Positions 1-6,955 are shown, counted from the stretch's first letter. The stretch: 11,424 bases of DNA from Bacillota bacterium (GCA_023443145.1 JAEZVS010000158.1:1-11424); one strand, 5' to 3'. Program-made: numbers and translations. Notes: generated by a model not told the origin, from the letters alone.

Positions 1-198
1 TACTTTTTCTCATTTTTTTGTTTAGATATTTTAAACTGCATGCGCCTTAAAATCGGCACTGTTCCAAGCTCTCATCTTTATTAAGATGCGTCCGCCTCCT
101 GACATACTGCGGCACACATGGTCAGCACATGAACCGATATCAAAATAGTCGTTGCGCTGTTTCAAAACAACGTTCGTTTCGAAGCAGCGCATACAAAA

Positions 199-239
199 AG
201 CACATGACTTGAGAATGTAAAGTGCTCAAGCCATGTGCT
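199..239 (-). terminator. Intrinsic terminator after the 53-residue membrane protein gene
   Basis: AGCACATG/CATGTGCT plus CTTGAG/CTCAAG form a 15-position stem with one mismatch and an 11-base loop. On the minus strand it is followed directly by TTTTTG. It lies about 45 bases past the stop codon at 285, so it most likely ends that transcript. Confidence 0.75.
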
Positions 240-284
240 GGGCTTTGTTTGCCGGCATAATAGGGCCGATTATATTATGATTTA

Positions 285-446
285 TTATGTGAAAGCCAAA
301 AGAAAAGCGCCCAATATGAGCATGATCATTGCGAACAATGCCAACAGGTCATGCCATTCTCTGCTCATTTTATATTCCTGAATTTTTTTTGGGATCTTTA
401 ATCCTATCCCCGCTGAAAATAGAATAAAGCCCACAACTTTCAGCAT
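285..446 (-). CDS. Small two-helix membrane protein, 53 aa, unknown function
   Basis: A 53-residue frame starting MLKVVGFILF and ending in LILGAFLLAFT. There are two hydrophobic stretches, about residues 3-17 and 34-52. They are separated by a charged linker (KIPKKIQEYKMSREWHD), which suggests a hairpin of two membrane helices. The start is well supported: AGGAGG at 457-462 sits 10 bases upstream of the ATG. It has its own candidate promoter (599-626), a terminator-like hairpin in its leader (534-563) and a terminator behind it (199-239), so it is probably a separate unit from the ABC transporter operon that ends at 743. No family is recognised. Its place next to a peptide-resistance module suggests an accessory envelope role, but that is inference from position only. 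Confidence 0.6.
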   Translation of the reverse strand: MLKVVGFILFSAGIGLKIPKKIQEYKMSREWHDLLALFAMIMLILGAFLLAFT

Positions 447-533
447 CTTTCTTCTCCCTCCTGTTTCATGTGGCGCATTGGTCCATTGTCGCTCGGCACA
501 ATCGCACTATTTCATGTGTCTATACCCTCGCGT

Positions 534-563
534 AAAAAACCGAACGACAACATGTCATCGTTC
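534..563 (-). terminator. Terminator-like hairpin inside the leader of the small membrane protein gene (possible attenuator)
   Basis: The near-perfect palindrome at 542-563 (GAACGA...TCGTTC arms, with G-U pairs when read as minus-strand RNA) is followed by GG and then TTTTTT (534-539 on the plus strand are A). It lies between the candidate promoter at 599-626 and the start codon at 446. It therefore either attenuates that transcript or ends read-through from the operon upstream. Confidence 0.55.
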
Positions 564-598
564 CATCTAAAAAATGAAATTTCTTTGAATATACAGCC

Positions 599-626
599 AT
601 CATAGCATAAATACATCATGCTTCAA
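599..626 (-). promoter_or_regulatory. Candidate promoter for the 53-residue membrane protein gene
   Basis: On the minus strand TTGAAG (621-626) and TATGAT (599-604) are 16 bases apart, matching the -35 and -10 consensus at 4/6 and 5/6 positions. It lies just past the terminator of the upstream operon. Predicted start of transcription is near 592, giving a leader of about 145 bases. Confidence 0.45.
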
Positions 627-630
627 ATAA

Positions 631-673
631 AAAAGGACTTGCCGCCTGCTTATTACAGACAGCAAGTCCTTTT
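631..673 (-). terminator. Intrinsic terminator of the Bce-type operon
   Basis: AAAAGGACTTGC (631-642) pairs perfectly with GCAAGTCCTTTT (662-673) around a 19-base loop. On the minus strand the stem is followed by TTTTTTATTTG. It lies about 70 bases beyond the permease stop codon at 743. Confidence 0.85.
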
Positions 674-742
674 AACTGCTGAACACGTTGCTTAATGAGA
701 ACGGAACGTTTGACCTAACCACTTTAGATAAATGCCTATGCT

Positions 743-2707
743 CTAATTTAACTCAGTTGCTTCTCGCCATACAATATTCTCATAAGCCCTCTTGGACAGT
801 CTATAAGCAATGATATAAACCGCCACAAAAATGATGGCCACCACTGTGAAATTGCTAAAATAAACCCAATAAGAGGTCACATGAAACAGTCTCAACATAA
901 TGGCAATCATTTTGCCGGCCACCAGATTATGAATGACCGCTACAATAACAGGCGATAAGAACACCGAGCGCATCTGCCTTTGTATGGTTTTTTTAGCCAT
1001 TTTTTCTGAAACGCCCAGCTTTTTCAAAATGGCATAACGTCGTCGGTCCTGCTCCGCTTCACTGATTTGCTTATAATAGAGCACCATACTGGTGATGATG
1101 GTTAAGACGATAGACATCAGTACCCCTAAGAAGAAAAATCCGCCGGAAAATTCTTGTAAAAACTCTCGCTGCTCTCTTTTTGATTGCATTTCCATACCGT
1201 TTTGTTGGGCAAAATCACGAAGATAAGAAGACAAATCCTGTCCATCTTTTTCGTTTATCCGCGTGACCAAACTTAATGATCCCATGGGCAATCCGTTATG
1301 TTTGACAGAGCTATTAACCGTTATAATGTGCTCAAATGTTTTAAAATCTTTTGTCACAATAAACGTTTTGTCCAATACAATATTCTTACTGGATTTGTCG
1401 TCAACCGGCTTAACAGAGTATGTCTTGCCGTCTATCTTTATTTTACGAAATGCATTGAATTTTTTATTTGTAGAGACATAATAAATCTCATCATCCTTCA
1501 ACGTGTCCAGCTTCACGCCAAAAGCTTTTTCATAATAATCTTGAGTGGTAACGGTTACGTAACCGGCGTTCGTTAAAGACGCGGTCTCAGGATTTGCATC
1601 TAACAAAATGTCACCTTGATCTGTTGTTTCTATGAATGATGTGTATTTCACAAGATATTTTCGATCAATGGACGGTGCAAATTTTTTATCAATGGCTTTT
1701 AATTGAGACGCTATTTCTTCCTGGTTCAGATTATTTTGGGCAAATGAATATGTCAGCTCATAGTCATCGTCCATATATGTTTTTTCCAGTTCTGTCCCAA
1801 TGGTATAACTGACAGAAATGGTCATGATGACCGCCGAGCAGAGAACGGTGATGGTTGCCAAGCTGACGGCATTGCTCTTGAGGCGATACAAAAGATTGGA
1901 AATGGAGAGAAAGTTTTCTTTTTTGAAGTAATATTTTTTGTTCCTGCGCATCATCTTCAAAGAAAAAATGGACAAAGACACAAACAAACAATAAGAGGCA
2001 ATGATAACCAGAACCACCGCAACAAAAAGCCACAATATGGCGTTCAAAGGATCTTTCATCGTTAAACTGATGGCGTATCCCATACTCAGGCATATAAGCC
2101 CCACCACCAAAAGCCAGACATTGACTTTAGGCTCTTTTTCAGCATCCTTTTCATAATGGATGAGTTCCACCGGCGTTTTACCGGCAATAGAAGCAATATT
2201 GATCATGACATTCAGCAAAAAGCTTAAAAATAATATGCCGACGGTCACAACCAACGCCCAAATATTAAATTCAAAAATACTAAAGGCATCTAAAGTGATG
2301 TTTAAGATATTCCTTAACAGTAAGAAAGAAAGCACCCCTATGACGTATCCGGTTAGGGCGGTTAAAAGAGAGGCAAACACAAAAATAATTAAAGACTCTC
2401 GCAGCAGCATTTTTGAGATGTGTTTTTTCTCTAGGCCTAGCACTTGATATAAAGACAATTCCCGCGATCTCTTTTTAAACATAAAGCGTTGGGAATACAG
2501 GGTGAAGACAACCGCTATAACAGAAAGAACAATCGCCACAAATTGCATAATGGAGGTAAGATGCGCATTTCTCGTCAAAACATAGTCGTTTTTTGTCAAT
2601 GAATAGAGCACAAAAATAATCGCATAAACAAGCGCATTGGATAATACAAATGTTGTATTGTTTTTTCTATTGACCCTTAAATTTTTTGCAACCAATTTTT
2701 GAATCAT
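743..2707 (-). CDS. BceB-type ABC transporter permease (FtsX family), 654 aa
   Basis: Membrane subunit of a Bce-type (peptide-7 exporter) transporter. Family members move or free membrane-active antimicrobial peptides from their lipid targets, and also form a sensory complex with the partner histidine kinase. The layout is typical: a basic N-terminus, a first helix at about 20-38, more helices to about residue 300, then a polar extracellular domain of roughly 215 residues (about 305-520). Three C-terminal helices follow, at about 522-545, 580-600 and 618-637. Two FtsX-like coupling segments are visible after the second and eighth helices (RSRELSLYQVLGLEKK, RRRYAILKKLGVSE), as expected for the duplicated FtsX domain. 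Length matches the family (about 640-670). The ATG is preceded by GGGAGGAGG inside the end of the ATPase gene, with two bases between stop and start, so the pair is translationally coupled. Substrate unknown. Confidence 0.93.
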   Translation of the reverse strand: MIQKLVAKNLRVNRKNNTTFVLSNALVYAIIFVLYSLTKNDYVLTRNAHLTSIMQFVAIVLSVIAVVFTLYSQRFMFKKRSRELSLYQVLGLEKKHISKMLLRESLIIFVFASLLTALTGYVIGVLSFLLLRNILNITLDAFSIFEFNIWALVVTVGILFLSFLLNVMINIASIAGKTPVELIHYEKDAEKEPKVNVWLLVVGLICLSMGYAISLTMKDPLNAILWLFVAVVLVIIASYCLFVSLSIFSLKMMRRNKKYYFKKENFLSISNLLYRLKSNAVSLATITVLCSAVIMTISVSYTIGTELEKTYMDDDYELTYSFAQNNLNQEEIASQLKAIDKKFAPSIDRKYLVKYTSFIETTDQGDILLDANPETASLTNAGYVTVTTQDYYEKAFGVKLDTLKDDEIYYVSTNKKFNAFRKIKIDGKTYSVKPVDDKSSKNIVLDKTFIVTKDFKTFEHIITVNSSVKHNGLPMGSLSLVTRINEKDGQDLSSYLRDFAQQNGMEMQSKREQREFLQEFSGGFFFLGVLMSIVLTIITSMVLYYKQISEAEQDRRRYAILKKLGVSEKMAKKTIQRQMRSVFLSPVIVAVIHNLVAGKMIAIMLRLFHVTSYWVYFSNFTVVAIIFVAVYIIAYRLSKRAYENIVWREATELN

Positions 2708-2709
2708 CT

Positions 2710-3456
2710 CTAAGCCTCCTCCCGATTGATAAGGGTTAGAGAGTAAGAGATTTTTTCTGCAAAACCGGCATTGGATGCATCTCCGCGGTAAATCTCATGA
2801 AAAATAATACCATCTTTAATAAACAACACCCGATTGGCATAGGAAGCCGATTTGATGGAGTGGGTCACCATCAAAATCGTATGCCCGTCTTCGTTGATCC
2901 GTCGAAAGGTTTCCATAACAATATCGGCCGATTTGCTATCCAGTTGACCGGTCGGTTCATCCGCCAAAACAAGCGCCGGGTCTGTTATCAATGCCCTTGC
3001 AATGGCCGTGCGCTGTTTTTGGCCTCCTGAAATTTCATTGACGCTTTTATTGAGTATTTTTTCAATATGCAGCTTAGCGGCTATTGTTTTTAGTTTGCCC
3101 TCATAAGTTTTGATATCCACCTCCGACAACACCAGAGGCAGCAATATATTATCTTTTACATCAAAGGTCTCAATCAGATTAAAATCTTGAAAAACAAAGC
3201 CCAATTTTTCTCTTCTAAACGCGGCCAATTCCGGGCCCTTCATGTCTTCCAAATTTCTTTGCTGAATAAACACCTGTCCTGAAGAGGGTTTATCCAGAGT
3301 GGAAATAATATTTAATAGGGTACTTTTGCCGGATCCGCTTTCTCCCATAATTGCTACAAACTCATGATTTTCCACGCTGAAATTCACATCTTGCAAGGCT
3401 ACCGTATTGGTTTTTTTATAAATTTTTCTCAAATGGCTGACTTCCAGTACGTTCAT
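2710..3456 (-). CDS. BceA-type ABC transporter ATPase, 248 aa
   Basis: ATP-binding subunit pairing with the permease encoded two bases downstream. All nucleotide-binding motifs are intact: Walker A GESGSGKST (38-46), Q-loop glutamine at 89 (FVFQDF), signature ISGGQ (141-145), Walker B LVLADEP (161-167) with catalytic Glu166, D-loop LDSK, and switch His198. The sequence is of the LolD/MacB-like class (GQLDS, VTHS) that serves FtsX-type permeases, and length is normal. The ATG at 3456 has CAGGAGG upstream. An 87-base gap separates it from the kinase gene and carries repeats and a -10-like box, so it may be transcribed both from its own inducible promoter and by read-through. Confidence 0.94.
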   Translation of the reverse strand: MNVLEVSHLRKIYKKTNTVALQDVNFSVENHEFVAIMGESGSGKSTLLNIISTLDKPSSGQVFIQQRNLEDMKGPELAAFRREKLGFVFQDFNLIETFDVKDNILLPLVLSEVDIKTYEGKLKTIAAKLHIEKILNKSVNEISGGQKQRTAIARALITDPALVLADEPTGQLDSKSADIVMETFRRINEDGHTILMVTHSIKSASYANRVLFIKDGIIFHEIYRGDASNAGFAEKISYSLTLINREEA

Positions 3457-3488
3457 AAGTCTTACCTCCTGTTTATTTTCTATATATC

Positions 3489-3553
3489 AGTATAAGCAAG
3501 AGATATCTTTTTGGCTTTTATCCAACCTTACAGATTCATGCCTTTACCTTACA
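3489..3553 (-). promoter_or_regulatory. Candidate response-regulator operator and promoter of the transporter genes
   Basis: On the minus strand the octamer TGTAAGGT occurs twice, at 3546-3553 and 3525-3532, exactly 21 bases apart (two helical turns). A TATACT box (3489-3494) lies 30 bases further downstream. No good -35 box is visible, which fits an activator-dependent promoter. OmpR-family regulators usually bind direct repeats spaced by whole turns just upstream of -35. The left-hand copy overlaps the last codons of the kinase gene. That the neighbouring regulator is the ligand is inference. Confidence 0.5.
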
Positions 3554-4452
3554 AGATTGTCAGCTTCAGGGAAGTGAATTTTAAATTCCGTACATTCACC
3601 GATTTTAGAACGCACTGCAACCGGATGGTTCAGCTTAATGGATATGCGCTTTACAATATATAAACCGATGCCTGATGACTTGTTCGGATTTATTTCGTTA
3701 GGCACCGAATACCCTTGATTGAATATTTTTTTGATTTCTTCATTGGCAATTCCCAAGCCTGTATCTTTAATATACAAATAATCTTCTTCAAACCCTATAT
3801 GAATCTCCTGACCTGATGCGTATTTCAAAGCATTGTTCAATATTTGTTCTATCATGATTTCAAGATAGTTTTTGTCGCTGATCACTTCCATAGAGAAATC
3901 CTCATAAATCAGCTTGGTATTTGACGATATAAAATGTCTGCTGTATTTTTTGATCAGCTTTTTAACGAGAAACGACAGCTCAAAGCGTTTGATATCCATA
4001 TCAGATGAAAAGTCGATTAGCTTCAGGTAAGACAGCGCCGCTTCTGTATACGATTCGATAGACATACAAAGTATCTTCATTTTTTCGCGCTTATCCTCTT
4101 CTAAGGATTCAGCCAATAAATTCAAAGAAGTGATGGGCGTTTTCACTTGATGAATCCAGATGAAAAAATAATCTTTCAACTCGTTCTTATACCTAATGTG
4201 ATTTTCGTTGACCTCTCTTAATTCTTTATTTAATTGTTCCAATTCTATTTTTACATCGTTTTCTTTTCTAAAGTCTGAATAGCTGATGGCACCATAATAA
4301 AGAAACGCCAATAGATAAACCAAAGATTGCACAATAAAGACTTCAATCCCGACAGAAAATAAATGCAAGATGATAAAGGAAGCCACAAACATCATAGAAA
4401 AGAAACCCAGTTCTATTCTTTTCTCTTTAATGAAATCAAATATTGTCTTCAT
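3544..4452 (-). CDS. BceS-type intramembrane-sensing histidine kinase, 302 aa
   Basis: Sensor kinase of the module. Two N-terminal helices (about 14-32 and 36-55) are joined by only a few residues, so there is no extracellular sensor domain. Such kinases detect peptide stress through their partner permease. A coiled linker (60-95) leads to the H-box FFIWIHQVKTPI, with phospho-acceptor His101, then the N-box QILNNALKYAS (Asn206/207), G1 box DTGLGI (230-235) and G2 box GIGLYIVK (261-268). All key residues are present. I prefer the ATG at 4452, which overlaps the regulator gene by 17 bases and suggests translational coupling. A TTG at 4485 would add 11 basic residues. No clear ribosome binding site precedes either. 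Confidence 0.92.
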   Translation of the reverse strand: MKTIFDFIKEKRIELGFFSMMFVASFIILHLFSVGIEVFIVQSLVYLLAFLYYGAISYSDFRKENDVKIELEQLNKELREVNENHIRYKNELKDYFFIWIHQVKTPITSLNLLAESLEEDKREKMKILCMSIESYTEAALSYLKLIDFSSDMDIKRFELSFLVKKLIKKYSRHFISSNTKLIYEDFSMEVISDKNYLEIMIEQILNNALKYASGQEIHIGFEEDYLYIKDTGLGIANEEIKKIFNQGYSVPNEINPNKSSGIGLYIVKRISIKLNHPVAVRSKIGECTEFKIHFPEADNLVR

Positions 4453-5110
4453 TGAACCGATACCCAACTTTTTTCTTTGTTTCAATCACATCTTGCAGAC
4501 CCAAACCGGCTATTTTTTTCCGAAGCCGGCTGATGTTGACAAACAATGTGTTGTCGTCGATAAAATCATCGCTTTGCCAACACTTCTCAATCAATTCATT
4601 TCTTGATATATACTGATTTTTGCGAGACAACAGTTCATTCAATATGATGTTTTCTATTTTCGTTAAAGGCACAGACCGGTCCCCATAGGAAAGCTCCAGC
4701 TTTAAAGGATCATATTTTATTTTTTCAAATATCATCTCATCATTGGAGTACGTATAAGCCCTTCTTAGCAGCGCTTTTATTTTTGAAACCACAAGTGTCA
4801 TTTCAAACGGTTTGACAATAAAATCATCCGCGCCCATTTCAATGGCCATAATCTGCGTCATATTGTCCGACTTTGATGATATAAACATAATGGGCGTATC
4901 TGAAATCTCTCTAATCTTTTTCGTAAAGTAATAGCCGTCATATACCGGCAGTTTAATGTCCATTAAAACCAAATTCGGCCTTTCTTCCTGAAACACCGCC
5001 ATGGTGTTATAAAAATTCTCCACCTTGGCAACAAAAAAATCCCATTTCTCCAATTCTTGCCCCAACATGTCTCGAATATGTATGTCGTCTTCTATGATGA
5101 GTATCTTCAA
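4436..5110 (-). CDS. BceR-type response regulator, OmpR family, 224 aa
   Basis: DNA-binding partner of the kinase. The receiver domain (1-115) has the acidic pair Asp8/Asp9, phospho-acceptor Asp51 (VLMDIKLP), Ser78 and Lys100 (VKPF). A winged-helix output domain follows (about 130-224) with LTKIENIILNELLSR and the recognition region DNTLFVNISRLRKKI ending in VGYRF. The start is TTG at 5110 (residues MKILIIEDD), chosen because GAGGAGG at 5121-5127 lies 10 bases upstream and the receiver fold begins here. The frame stays open to 5209, but that extension has no binding site or homologous look. It is the first gene of the four-gene module. Confidence 0.93.
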   Translation of the reverse strand: MKILIIEDDIHIRDMLGQELEKWDFFVAKVENFYNTMAVFQEERPNLVLMDIKLPVYDGYYFTKKIREISDTPIMFISSKSDNMTQIMAIEMGADDFIVKPFEMTLVVSKIKALLRRAYTYSNDEMIFEKIKYDPLKLELSYGDRSVPLTKIENIILNELLSRKNQYISRNELIEKCWQSDDFIDDNTLFVNISRLRKKIAGLGLQDVIETKKKVGYRFNEDNI

Positions 5111-5382
5111 CGGAAGCCTACCTCCTCGCTTGCACTTGGCAACGGACATGGTTTTGATGTTTCTTAAATGTTGCCACTTGTACATCCCCATCCTAAATGT
5201 ATTTTCCAACGAAGTCCAGATGGTATTTTTATTTTACGCAATTGCTTTATGAGCATTTCTTTCATACAAATGAAAAATTGTAAGAATAGCTTAAGCGGTC
5301 AGATGGCTATCTTTTCTGAACAAAATATCGTATGATCCTATACCGGTTTTTTTAATCAGAAAGCGACTTCAAGAGCGAAACG

Positions 5383-5414
5383 AAAAAAGCGGCAAGGCCT
5401 TTATGCCCTACCGC
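5383..5414 (-). terminator. Intrinsic terminator closing the small-peptide cluster
   Basis: Read as minus-strand RNA, a 10-bp stem GCGGUAGGGC/GCCUUGCCGC (two G-U pairs) with a 6-base loop is followed by UUUUUUCG. On the plus strand the G-U pairs become mismatches, so the signal is oriented for minus-strand transcription. It follows the 35-codon frame ending at 5463 and insulates the Bce module from it. Confidence 0.75.
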
Positions 5415-5462
5415 ATATCCCGTTTTTTCTTATAGCAGCATCTAAATGTGCAGCTGCAATCA

Positions 5463-5570
5463 TTACGCAAGCATAGAAAACAGTTGATAAAGATCTAAAG
5501 CAATGTTTACCAACGTCACTCCCATAATGAGCATGAGCACAACAACAATGGCCTTTTTATATTTTTCCAT
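5463..5570 (-). CDS. Putative single-helix membrane peptide, 35 aa
   Basis: The frame begins MEKYKKAIVVVLMLIMGVTL and ends LYQLFSMLA. A lysine-rich N-terminus is followed by one hydrophobic helix of about 20 residues, the form of type I toxins or holin-like peptides. Support is mixed. A terminator follows 50 bases later, but there is no Shine-Dalgarno sequence before the ATG, and a stop codon lies two codons upstream in frame. A 35-codon upstream frame (5557-5664) overlaps its start and could couple translation, but that frame has no binding site either. No family recognised. Confidence 0.4.
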   Translation of the reverse strand: MEKYKKAIVVVLMLIMGVTLVNIALDLYQLFSMLA

Positions 5571-5833
5571 ACGTCATCAAGATGGACGGGAAAGGGATTG
5601 ATGCATCTCCAAACATGTCGAGGCGTCTGTTGCCAACTGCCCATACACCGCGCATCCACGTCATGAAGCGCCCAATCTGCACAACTAAAACTTAAGTTAC
5701 AGCAGACTTCCCTTTTATTTGCCTATCTTGGCCCACCTCCTCTCATTTACATTTAAACTAGCGACAAGCTGATACCTTGCATTTTAGCATCGTTTGGATG
5801 GGCTTAACGTATAGCGCCACCATATATTCTTTT

Positions 5834-5920
5834 TTAAACAAACTTCAAAATAAGATTTACAATCGACAAGATCAAGGTTATCCACAATAAAAGATTTATT
5901 GTTTTCAATTTCTTTTCCAT
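5834..5920 (-). CDS. Putative single-helix membrane peptide, 28 aa
   Basis: The frame starts MEKKLKTINLLLWITLILSI and ends in LKFV. A short basic head precedes one hydrophobic helix, very like the 35-residue peptide downstream (MEKYKK...). A strong AAGGAGG (5952-5958) lies about 31 bases upstream of the ATG, too far for normal initiation. The codon at the ideal distance is ATC, in a different frame that stays open for about 53 codons. Either the ATG is served poorly, or a start codon has been lost. No family recognised. Confidence 0.4.
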   Translation of the reverse strand: MEKKLKTINLLLWITLILSIVNLILKFV

Positions 5921-5978
5921 GATATACTTGAGCTGAAGGGAGAGCGATTTGCCTCCTTGTATTACAAGAGTTTGGAGA

Positions 5979-6080
5979 CTAAGTGATGATCGCAGTGATC
6001 AAAATGGCTACGGCTGTTCCAAAAGCAAGCCACCGTACTTTAGTCTCTAACTCTTTTTTATTTCGCTCAAGCTTATTCAC
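5979..6080 (-). CDS. Putative membrane peptide, 33 aa, with an odd start region
   Basis: A highly charged head (NKLERNKKELETKVRW) is followed by one hydrophobic helix (LAFGTAVAILITAIIT). The layout resembles small phage XhlA-type anchors, but similarity is not demonstrated. The only start codon in this frame is a GTG that overlaps the very strong Shine-Dalgarno AAGGAGGTGA. A TTG at 6068-6070 lies at normal spacing but in the +1 frame, where it meets TAG after seven codons. Just before that TAG is the heptamer A_AAA_AAG, in the register for a -1 slip into the membrane-peptide frame. It sits between the 24- and 28-codon frames, with 44- and 58-base gaps. Confidence 0.45.
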   Translation of the reverse strand: MNKLERNKKELETKVRWLAFGTAVAILITAIIT

Positions 6081-6124
6081 CTCCTTAACTATATTTATAT
6101 AATGGGATGACACAACGCCAGATA

Positions 6125-6199
6125 TCATTTTTTTAATACTAGGCCTACGACTTCTAAAACGATCAAAACCACCAGTAGAGCTATAATGATATAGTCCAT
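6125..6199 (-). CDS. Putative single-helix membrane peptide, 24 aa
   Basis: The best supported of the tiny frames: AAGGAGG lies six bases before the ATG. The product starts MDYIIIALLVVLIVL and ends VLKK, an almost wholly hydrophobic helix with one Glu in the middle and a Lys-Lys tail. Composition recalls type I toxin peptides such as TisB or Ibs, or other small membrane stress peptides, but no homology is claimed. It is the first well-formed frame after the promoter at 6515-6543, apart from the broken frame at 6297-6491. Confidence 0.55.
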   Translation of the reverse strand: MDYIIIALLVVLIVLEVVGLVLKK

Positions 6200-6296
6200 T
6201 TATATCCTCCTTTCTCTTTCTAAGCCTCTAATGCGTACGAAAGTCATAAAACCGAATCGTTGCTTGTATATTGATGTGTCCTATGACGCTTATTTT

Positions 6297-6491
6297 TTAA
6301 GCATTCATTTTAATCACCCGCCTCTCCATATTTAAATAATATTTCATTAGTAAGTCGAAGTCGTAGGCATTCCTCGACCCATATTGACTTGGGCCAATCG
6401 ATTGAGAAAAACCATCGCTCTCTTACAATGACGCACGCATTGCCTTCACTTCATCACTGATTAAAAAGGATATATCAAACGACGTTCGCAT
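6297..6491 (-). pseudogene. Broken 64-codon frame with one in-frame TAA, unknown
   Basis: From the ATG at 6491 (MRTSFDISFLISDEVKAMRA...) the frame meets TAA at 6423-6425 after 22 codons. It then continues in the same frame for 41 more with a protein-like, polar composition (ESDGFSQSIGPSQYGSRN..., later LMKYYLNMERRVIK), ending at 6297. It starts about 20 bases after the predicted transcription start of the promoter at 6515-6543, but has no clear ribosome binding site. It may be a decayed small gene or only a chance open stretch. Confidence 0.25.
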
Positions 6492-6514
6492 TTTTTAATC
6501 TCTATTTAAATATG

Positions 6515-6543
6515 AATTTACCACATCTTCTTCTATCTGTCAA
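6515..6543 (-). promoter_or_regulatory. Candidate promoter upstream of the small-peptide cluster
   Basis: On the minus strand a perfect TTGACA (6538-6543) is followed 17 bases later by TAAATT (6515-6520, 4/6 match). It is oriented towards the tiny membrane-peptide frames at 5463-6199, with no terminator in between until 5383. Confidence 0.5.
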
Positions 6544-6712
6544 CCAGATGCTATCCAGGCAATAAAAAAGAAAAAAATATCGTCGGGCTTCTATCGCCTT
6601 CACTAATATGACAAAAACGCATATCCCGTATCCCGCCAGAGGATTTAAGCTGCTGTCTTCGCTTCCAGATTATAGAACCTACATGACATTTACAAAATCC
6701 TGCAATAAACAC

Positions 6713-6749
6713 AAAAAGTCTAACCGGCTTACAATCGGTTAGACTTTTT
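6713..6749. terminator. Bidirectional intrinsic terminator
   Basis: AAAAAGTCTAACCG (6713-6726) and CGGTTAGACTTTTT (6736-6749) form a perfect 14-bp inverted repeat with a 9-base loop. It ends in a T-run on either strand. It separates the decayed defence genes from the small-peptide cluster. Confidence 0.85.
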
Positions 6750-6755
6750 CTATAG

Positions 6756-6955
6756 GTGATATTCAGCGCCACTCTAAAACATGGGCGACTTAACGATGAA
6801 ACAGCAAATAAAAGGTTACGATCGATATTTTCCAGCAATGGGAGGTACCGCACCCCGTTTGCGCCGATAACAACGGCGTTGCCACAAGTAGCGCAGTGGT
6901 CCTTATGCGTCGACCAACGACAAAAATCAGCGTTTCTCTTTCTGGCGCAGCTTAT
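6756..6955 (-). pseudogene. Unidentified gene remnant with a Cys-X2-Cys motif
   Basis: The minus-strand frame below 6955 reads HKDHCATCGNAVVIGANGVR then YLPLLENIDRN. It has balanced codon use and a higher G+C content than the sequence above 7330. It has no start codon at its upstream end and runs straight through the terminator at 6713-6749, so it cannot be an intact gene. A CxxC zinc-binding-like pair is visible. I do not recognise the family. It could be the end of a gene from the same damaged locus as the hsdS fragment. Confidence 0.3.

Noticed and set aside
31-192. A 53-codon minus-strand frame starting MRCFETNVVL with several cysteines
   Set aside because: It begins right after the T-run of the terminator at 199-239, has no ribosome binding site before its ATG, and resembles no family I know.
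5557-5664. A 35-codon minus-strand frame overlapping the start of the 35-residue membrane peptide
   Set aside because: No ribosome binding site and no protein-like features. Noted only because its stop overlaps the next start.
5692-5744. GAGAGGAGGTG with a 14-codon GTG frame (VGQDRQIKGKSAVT)
   Set aside because: The start overlaps the Shine-Dalgarno and the product is too short to support. It may be a relic of a lost peptide gene.
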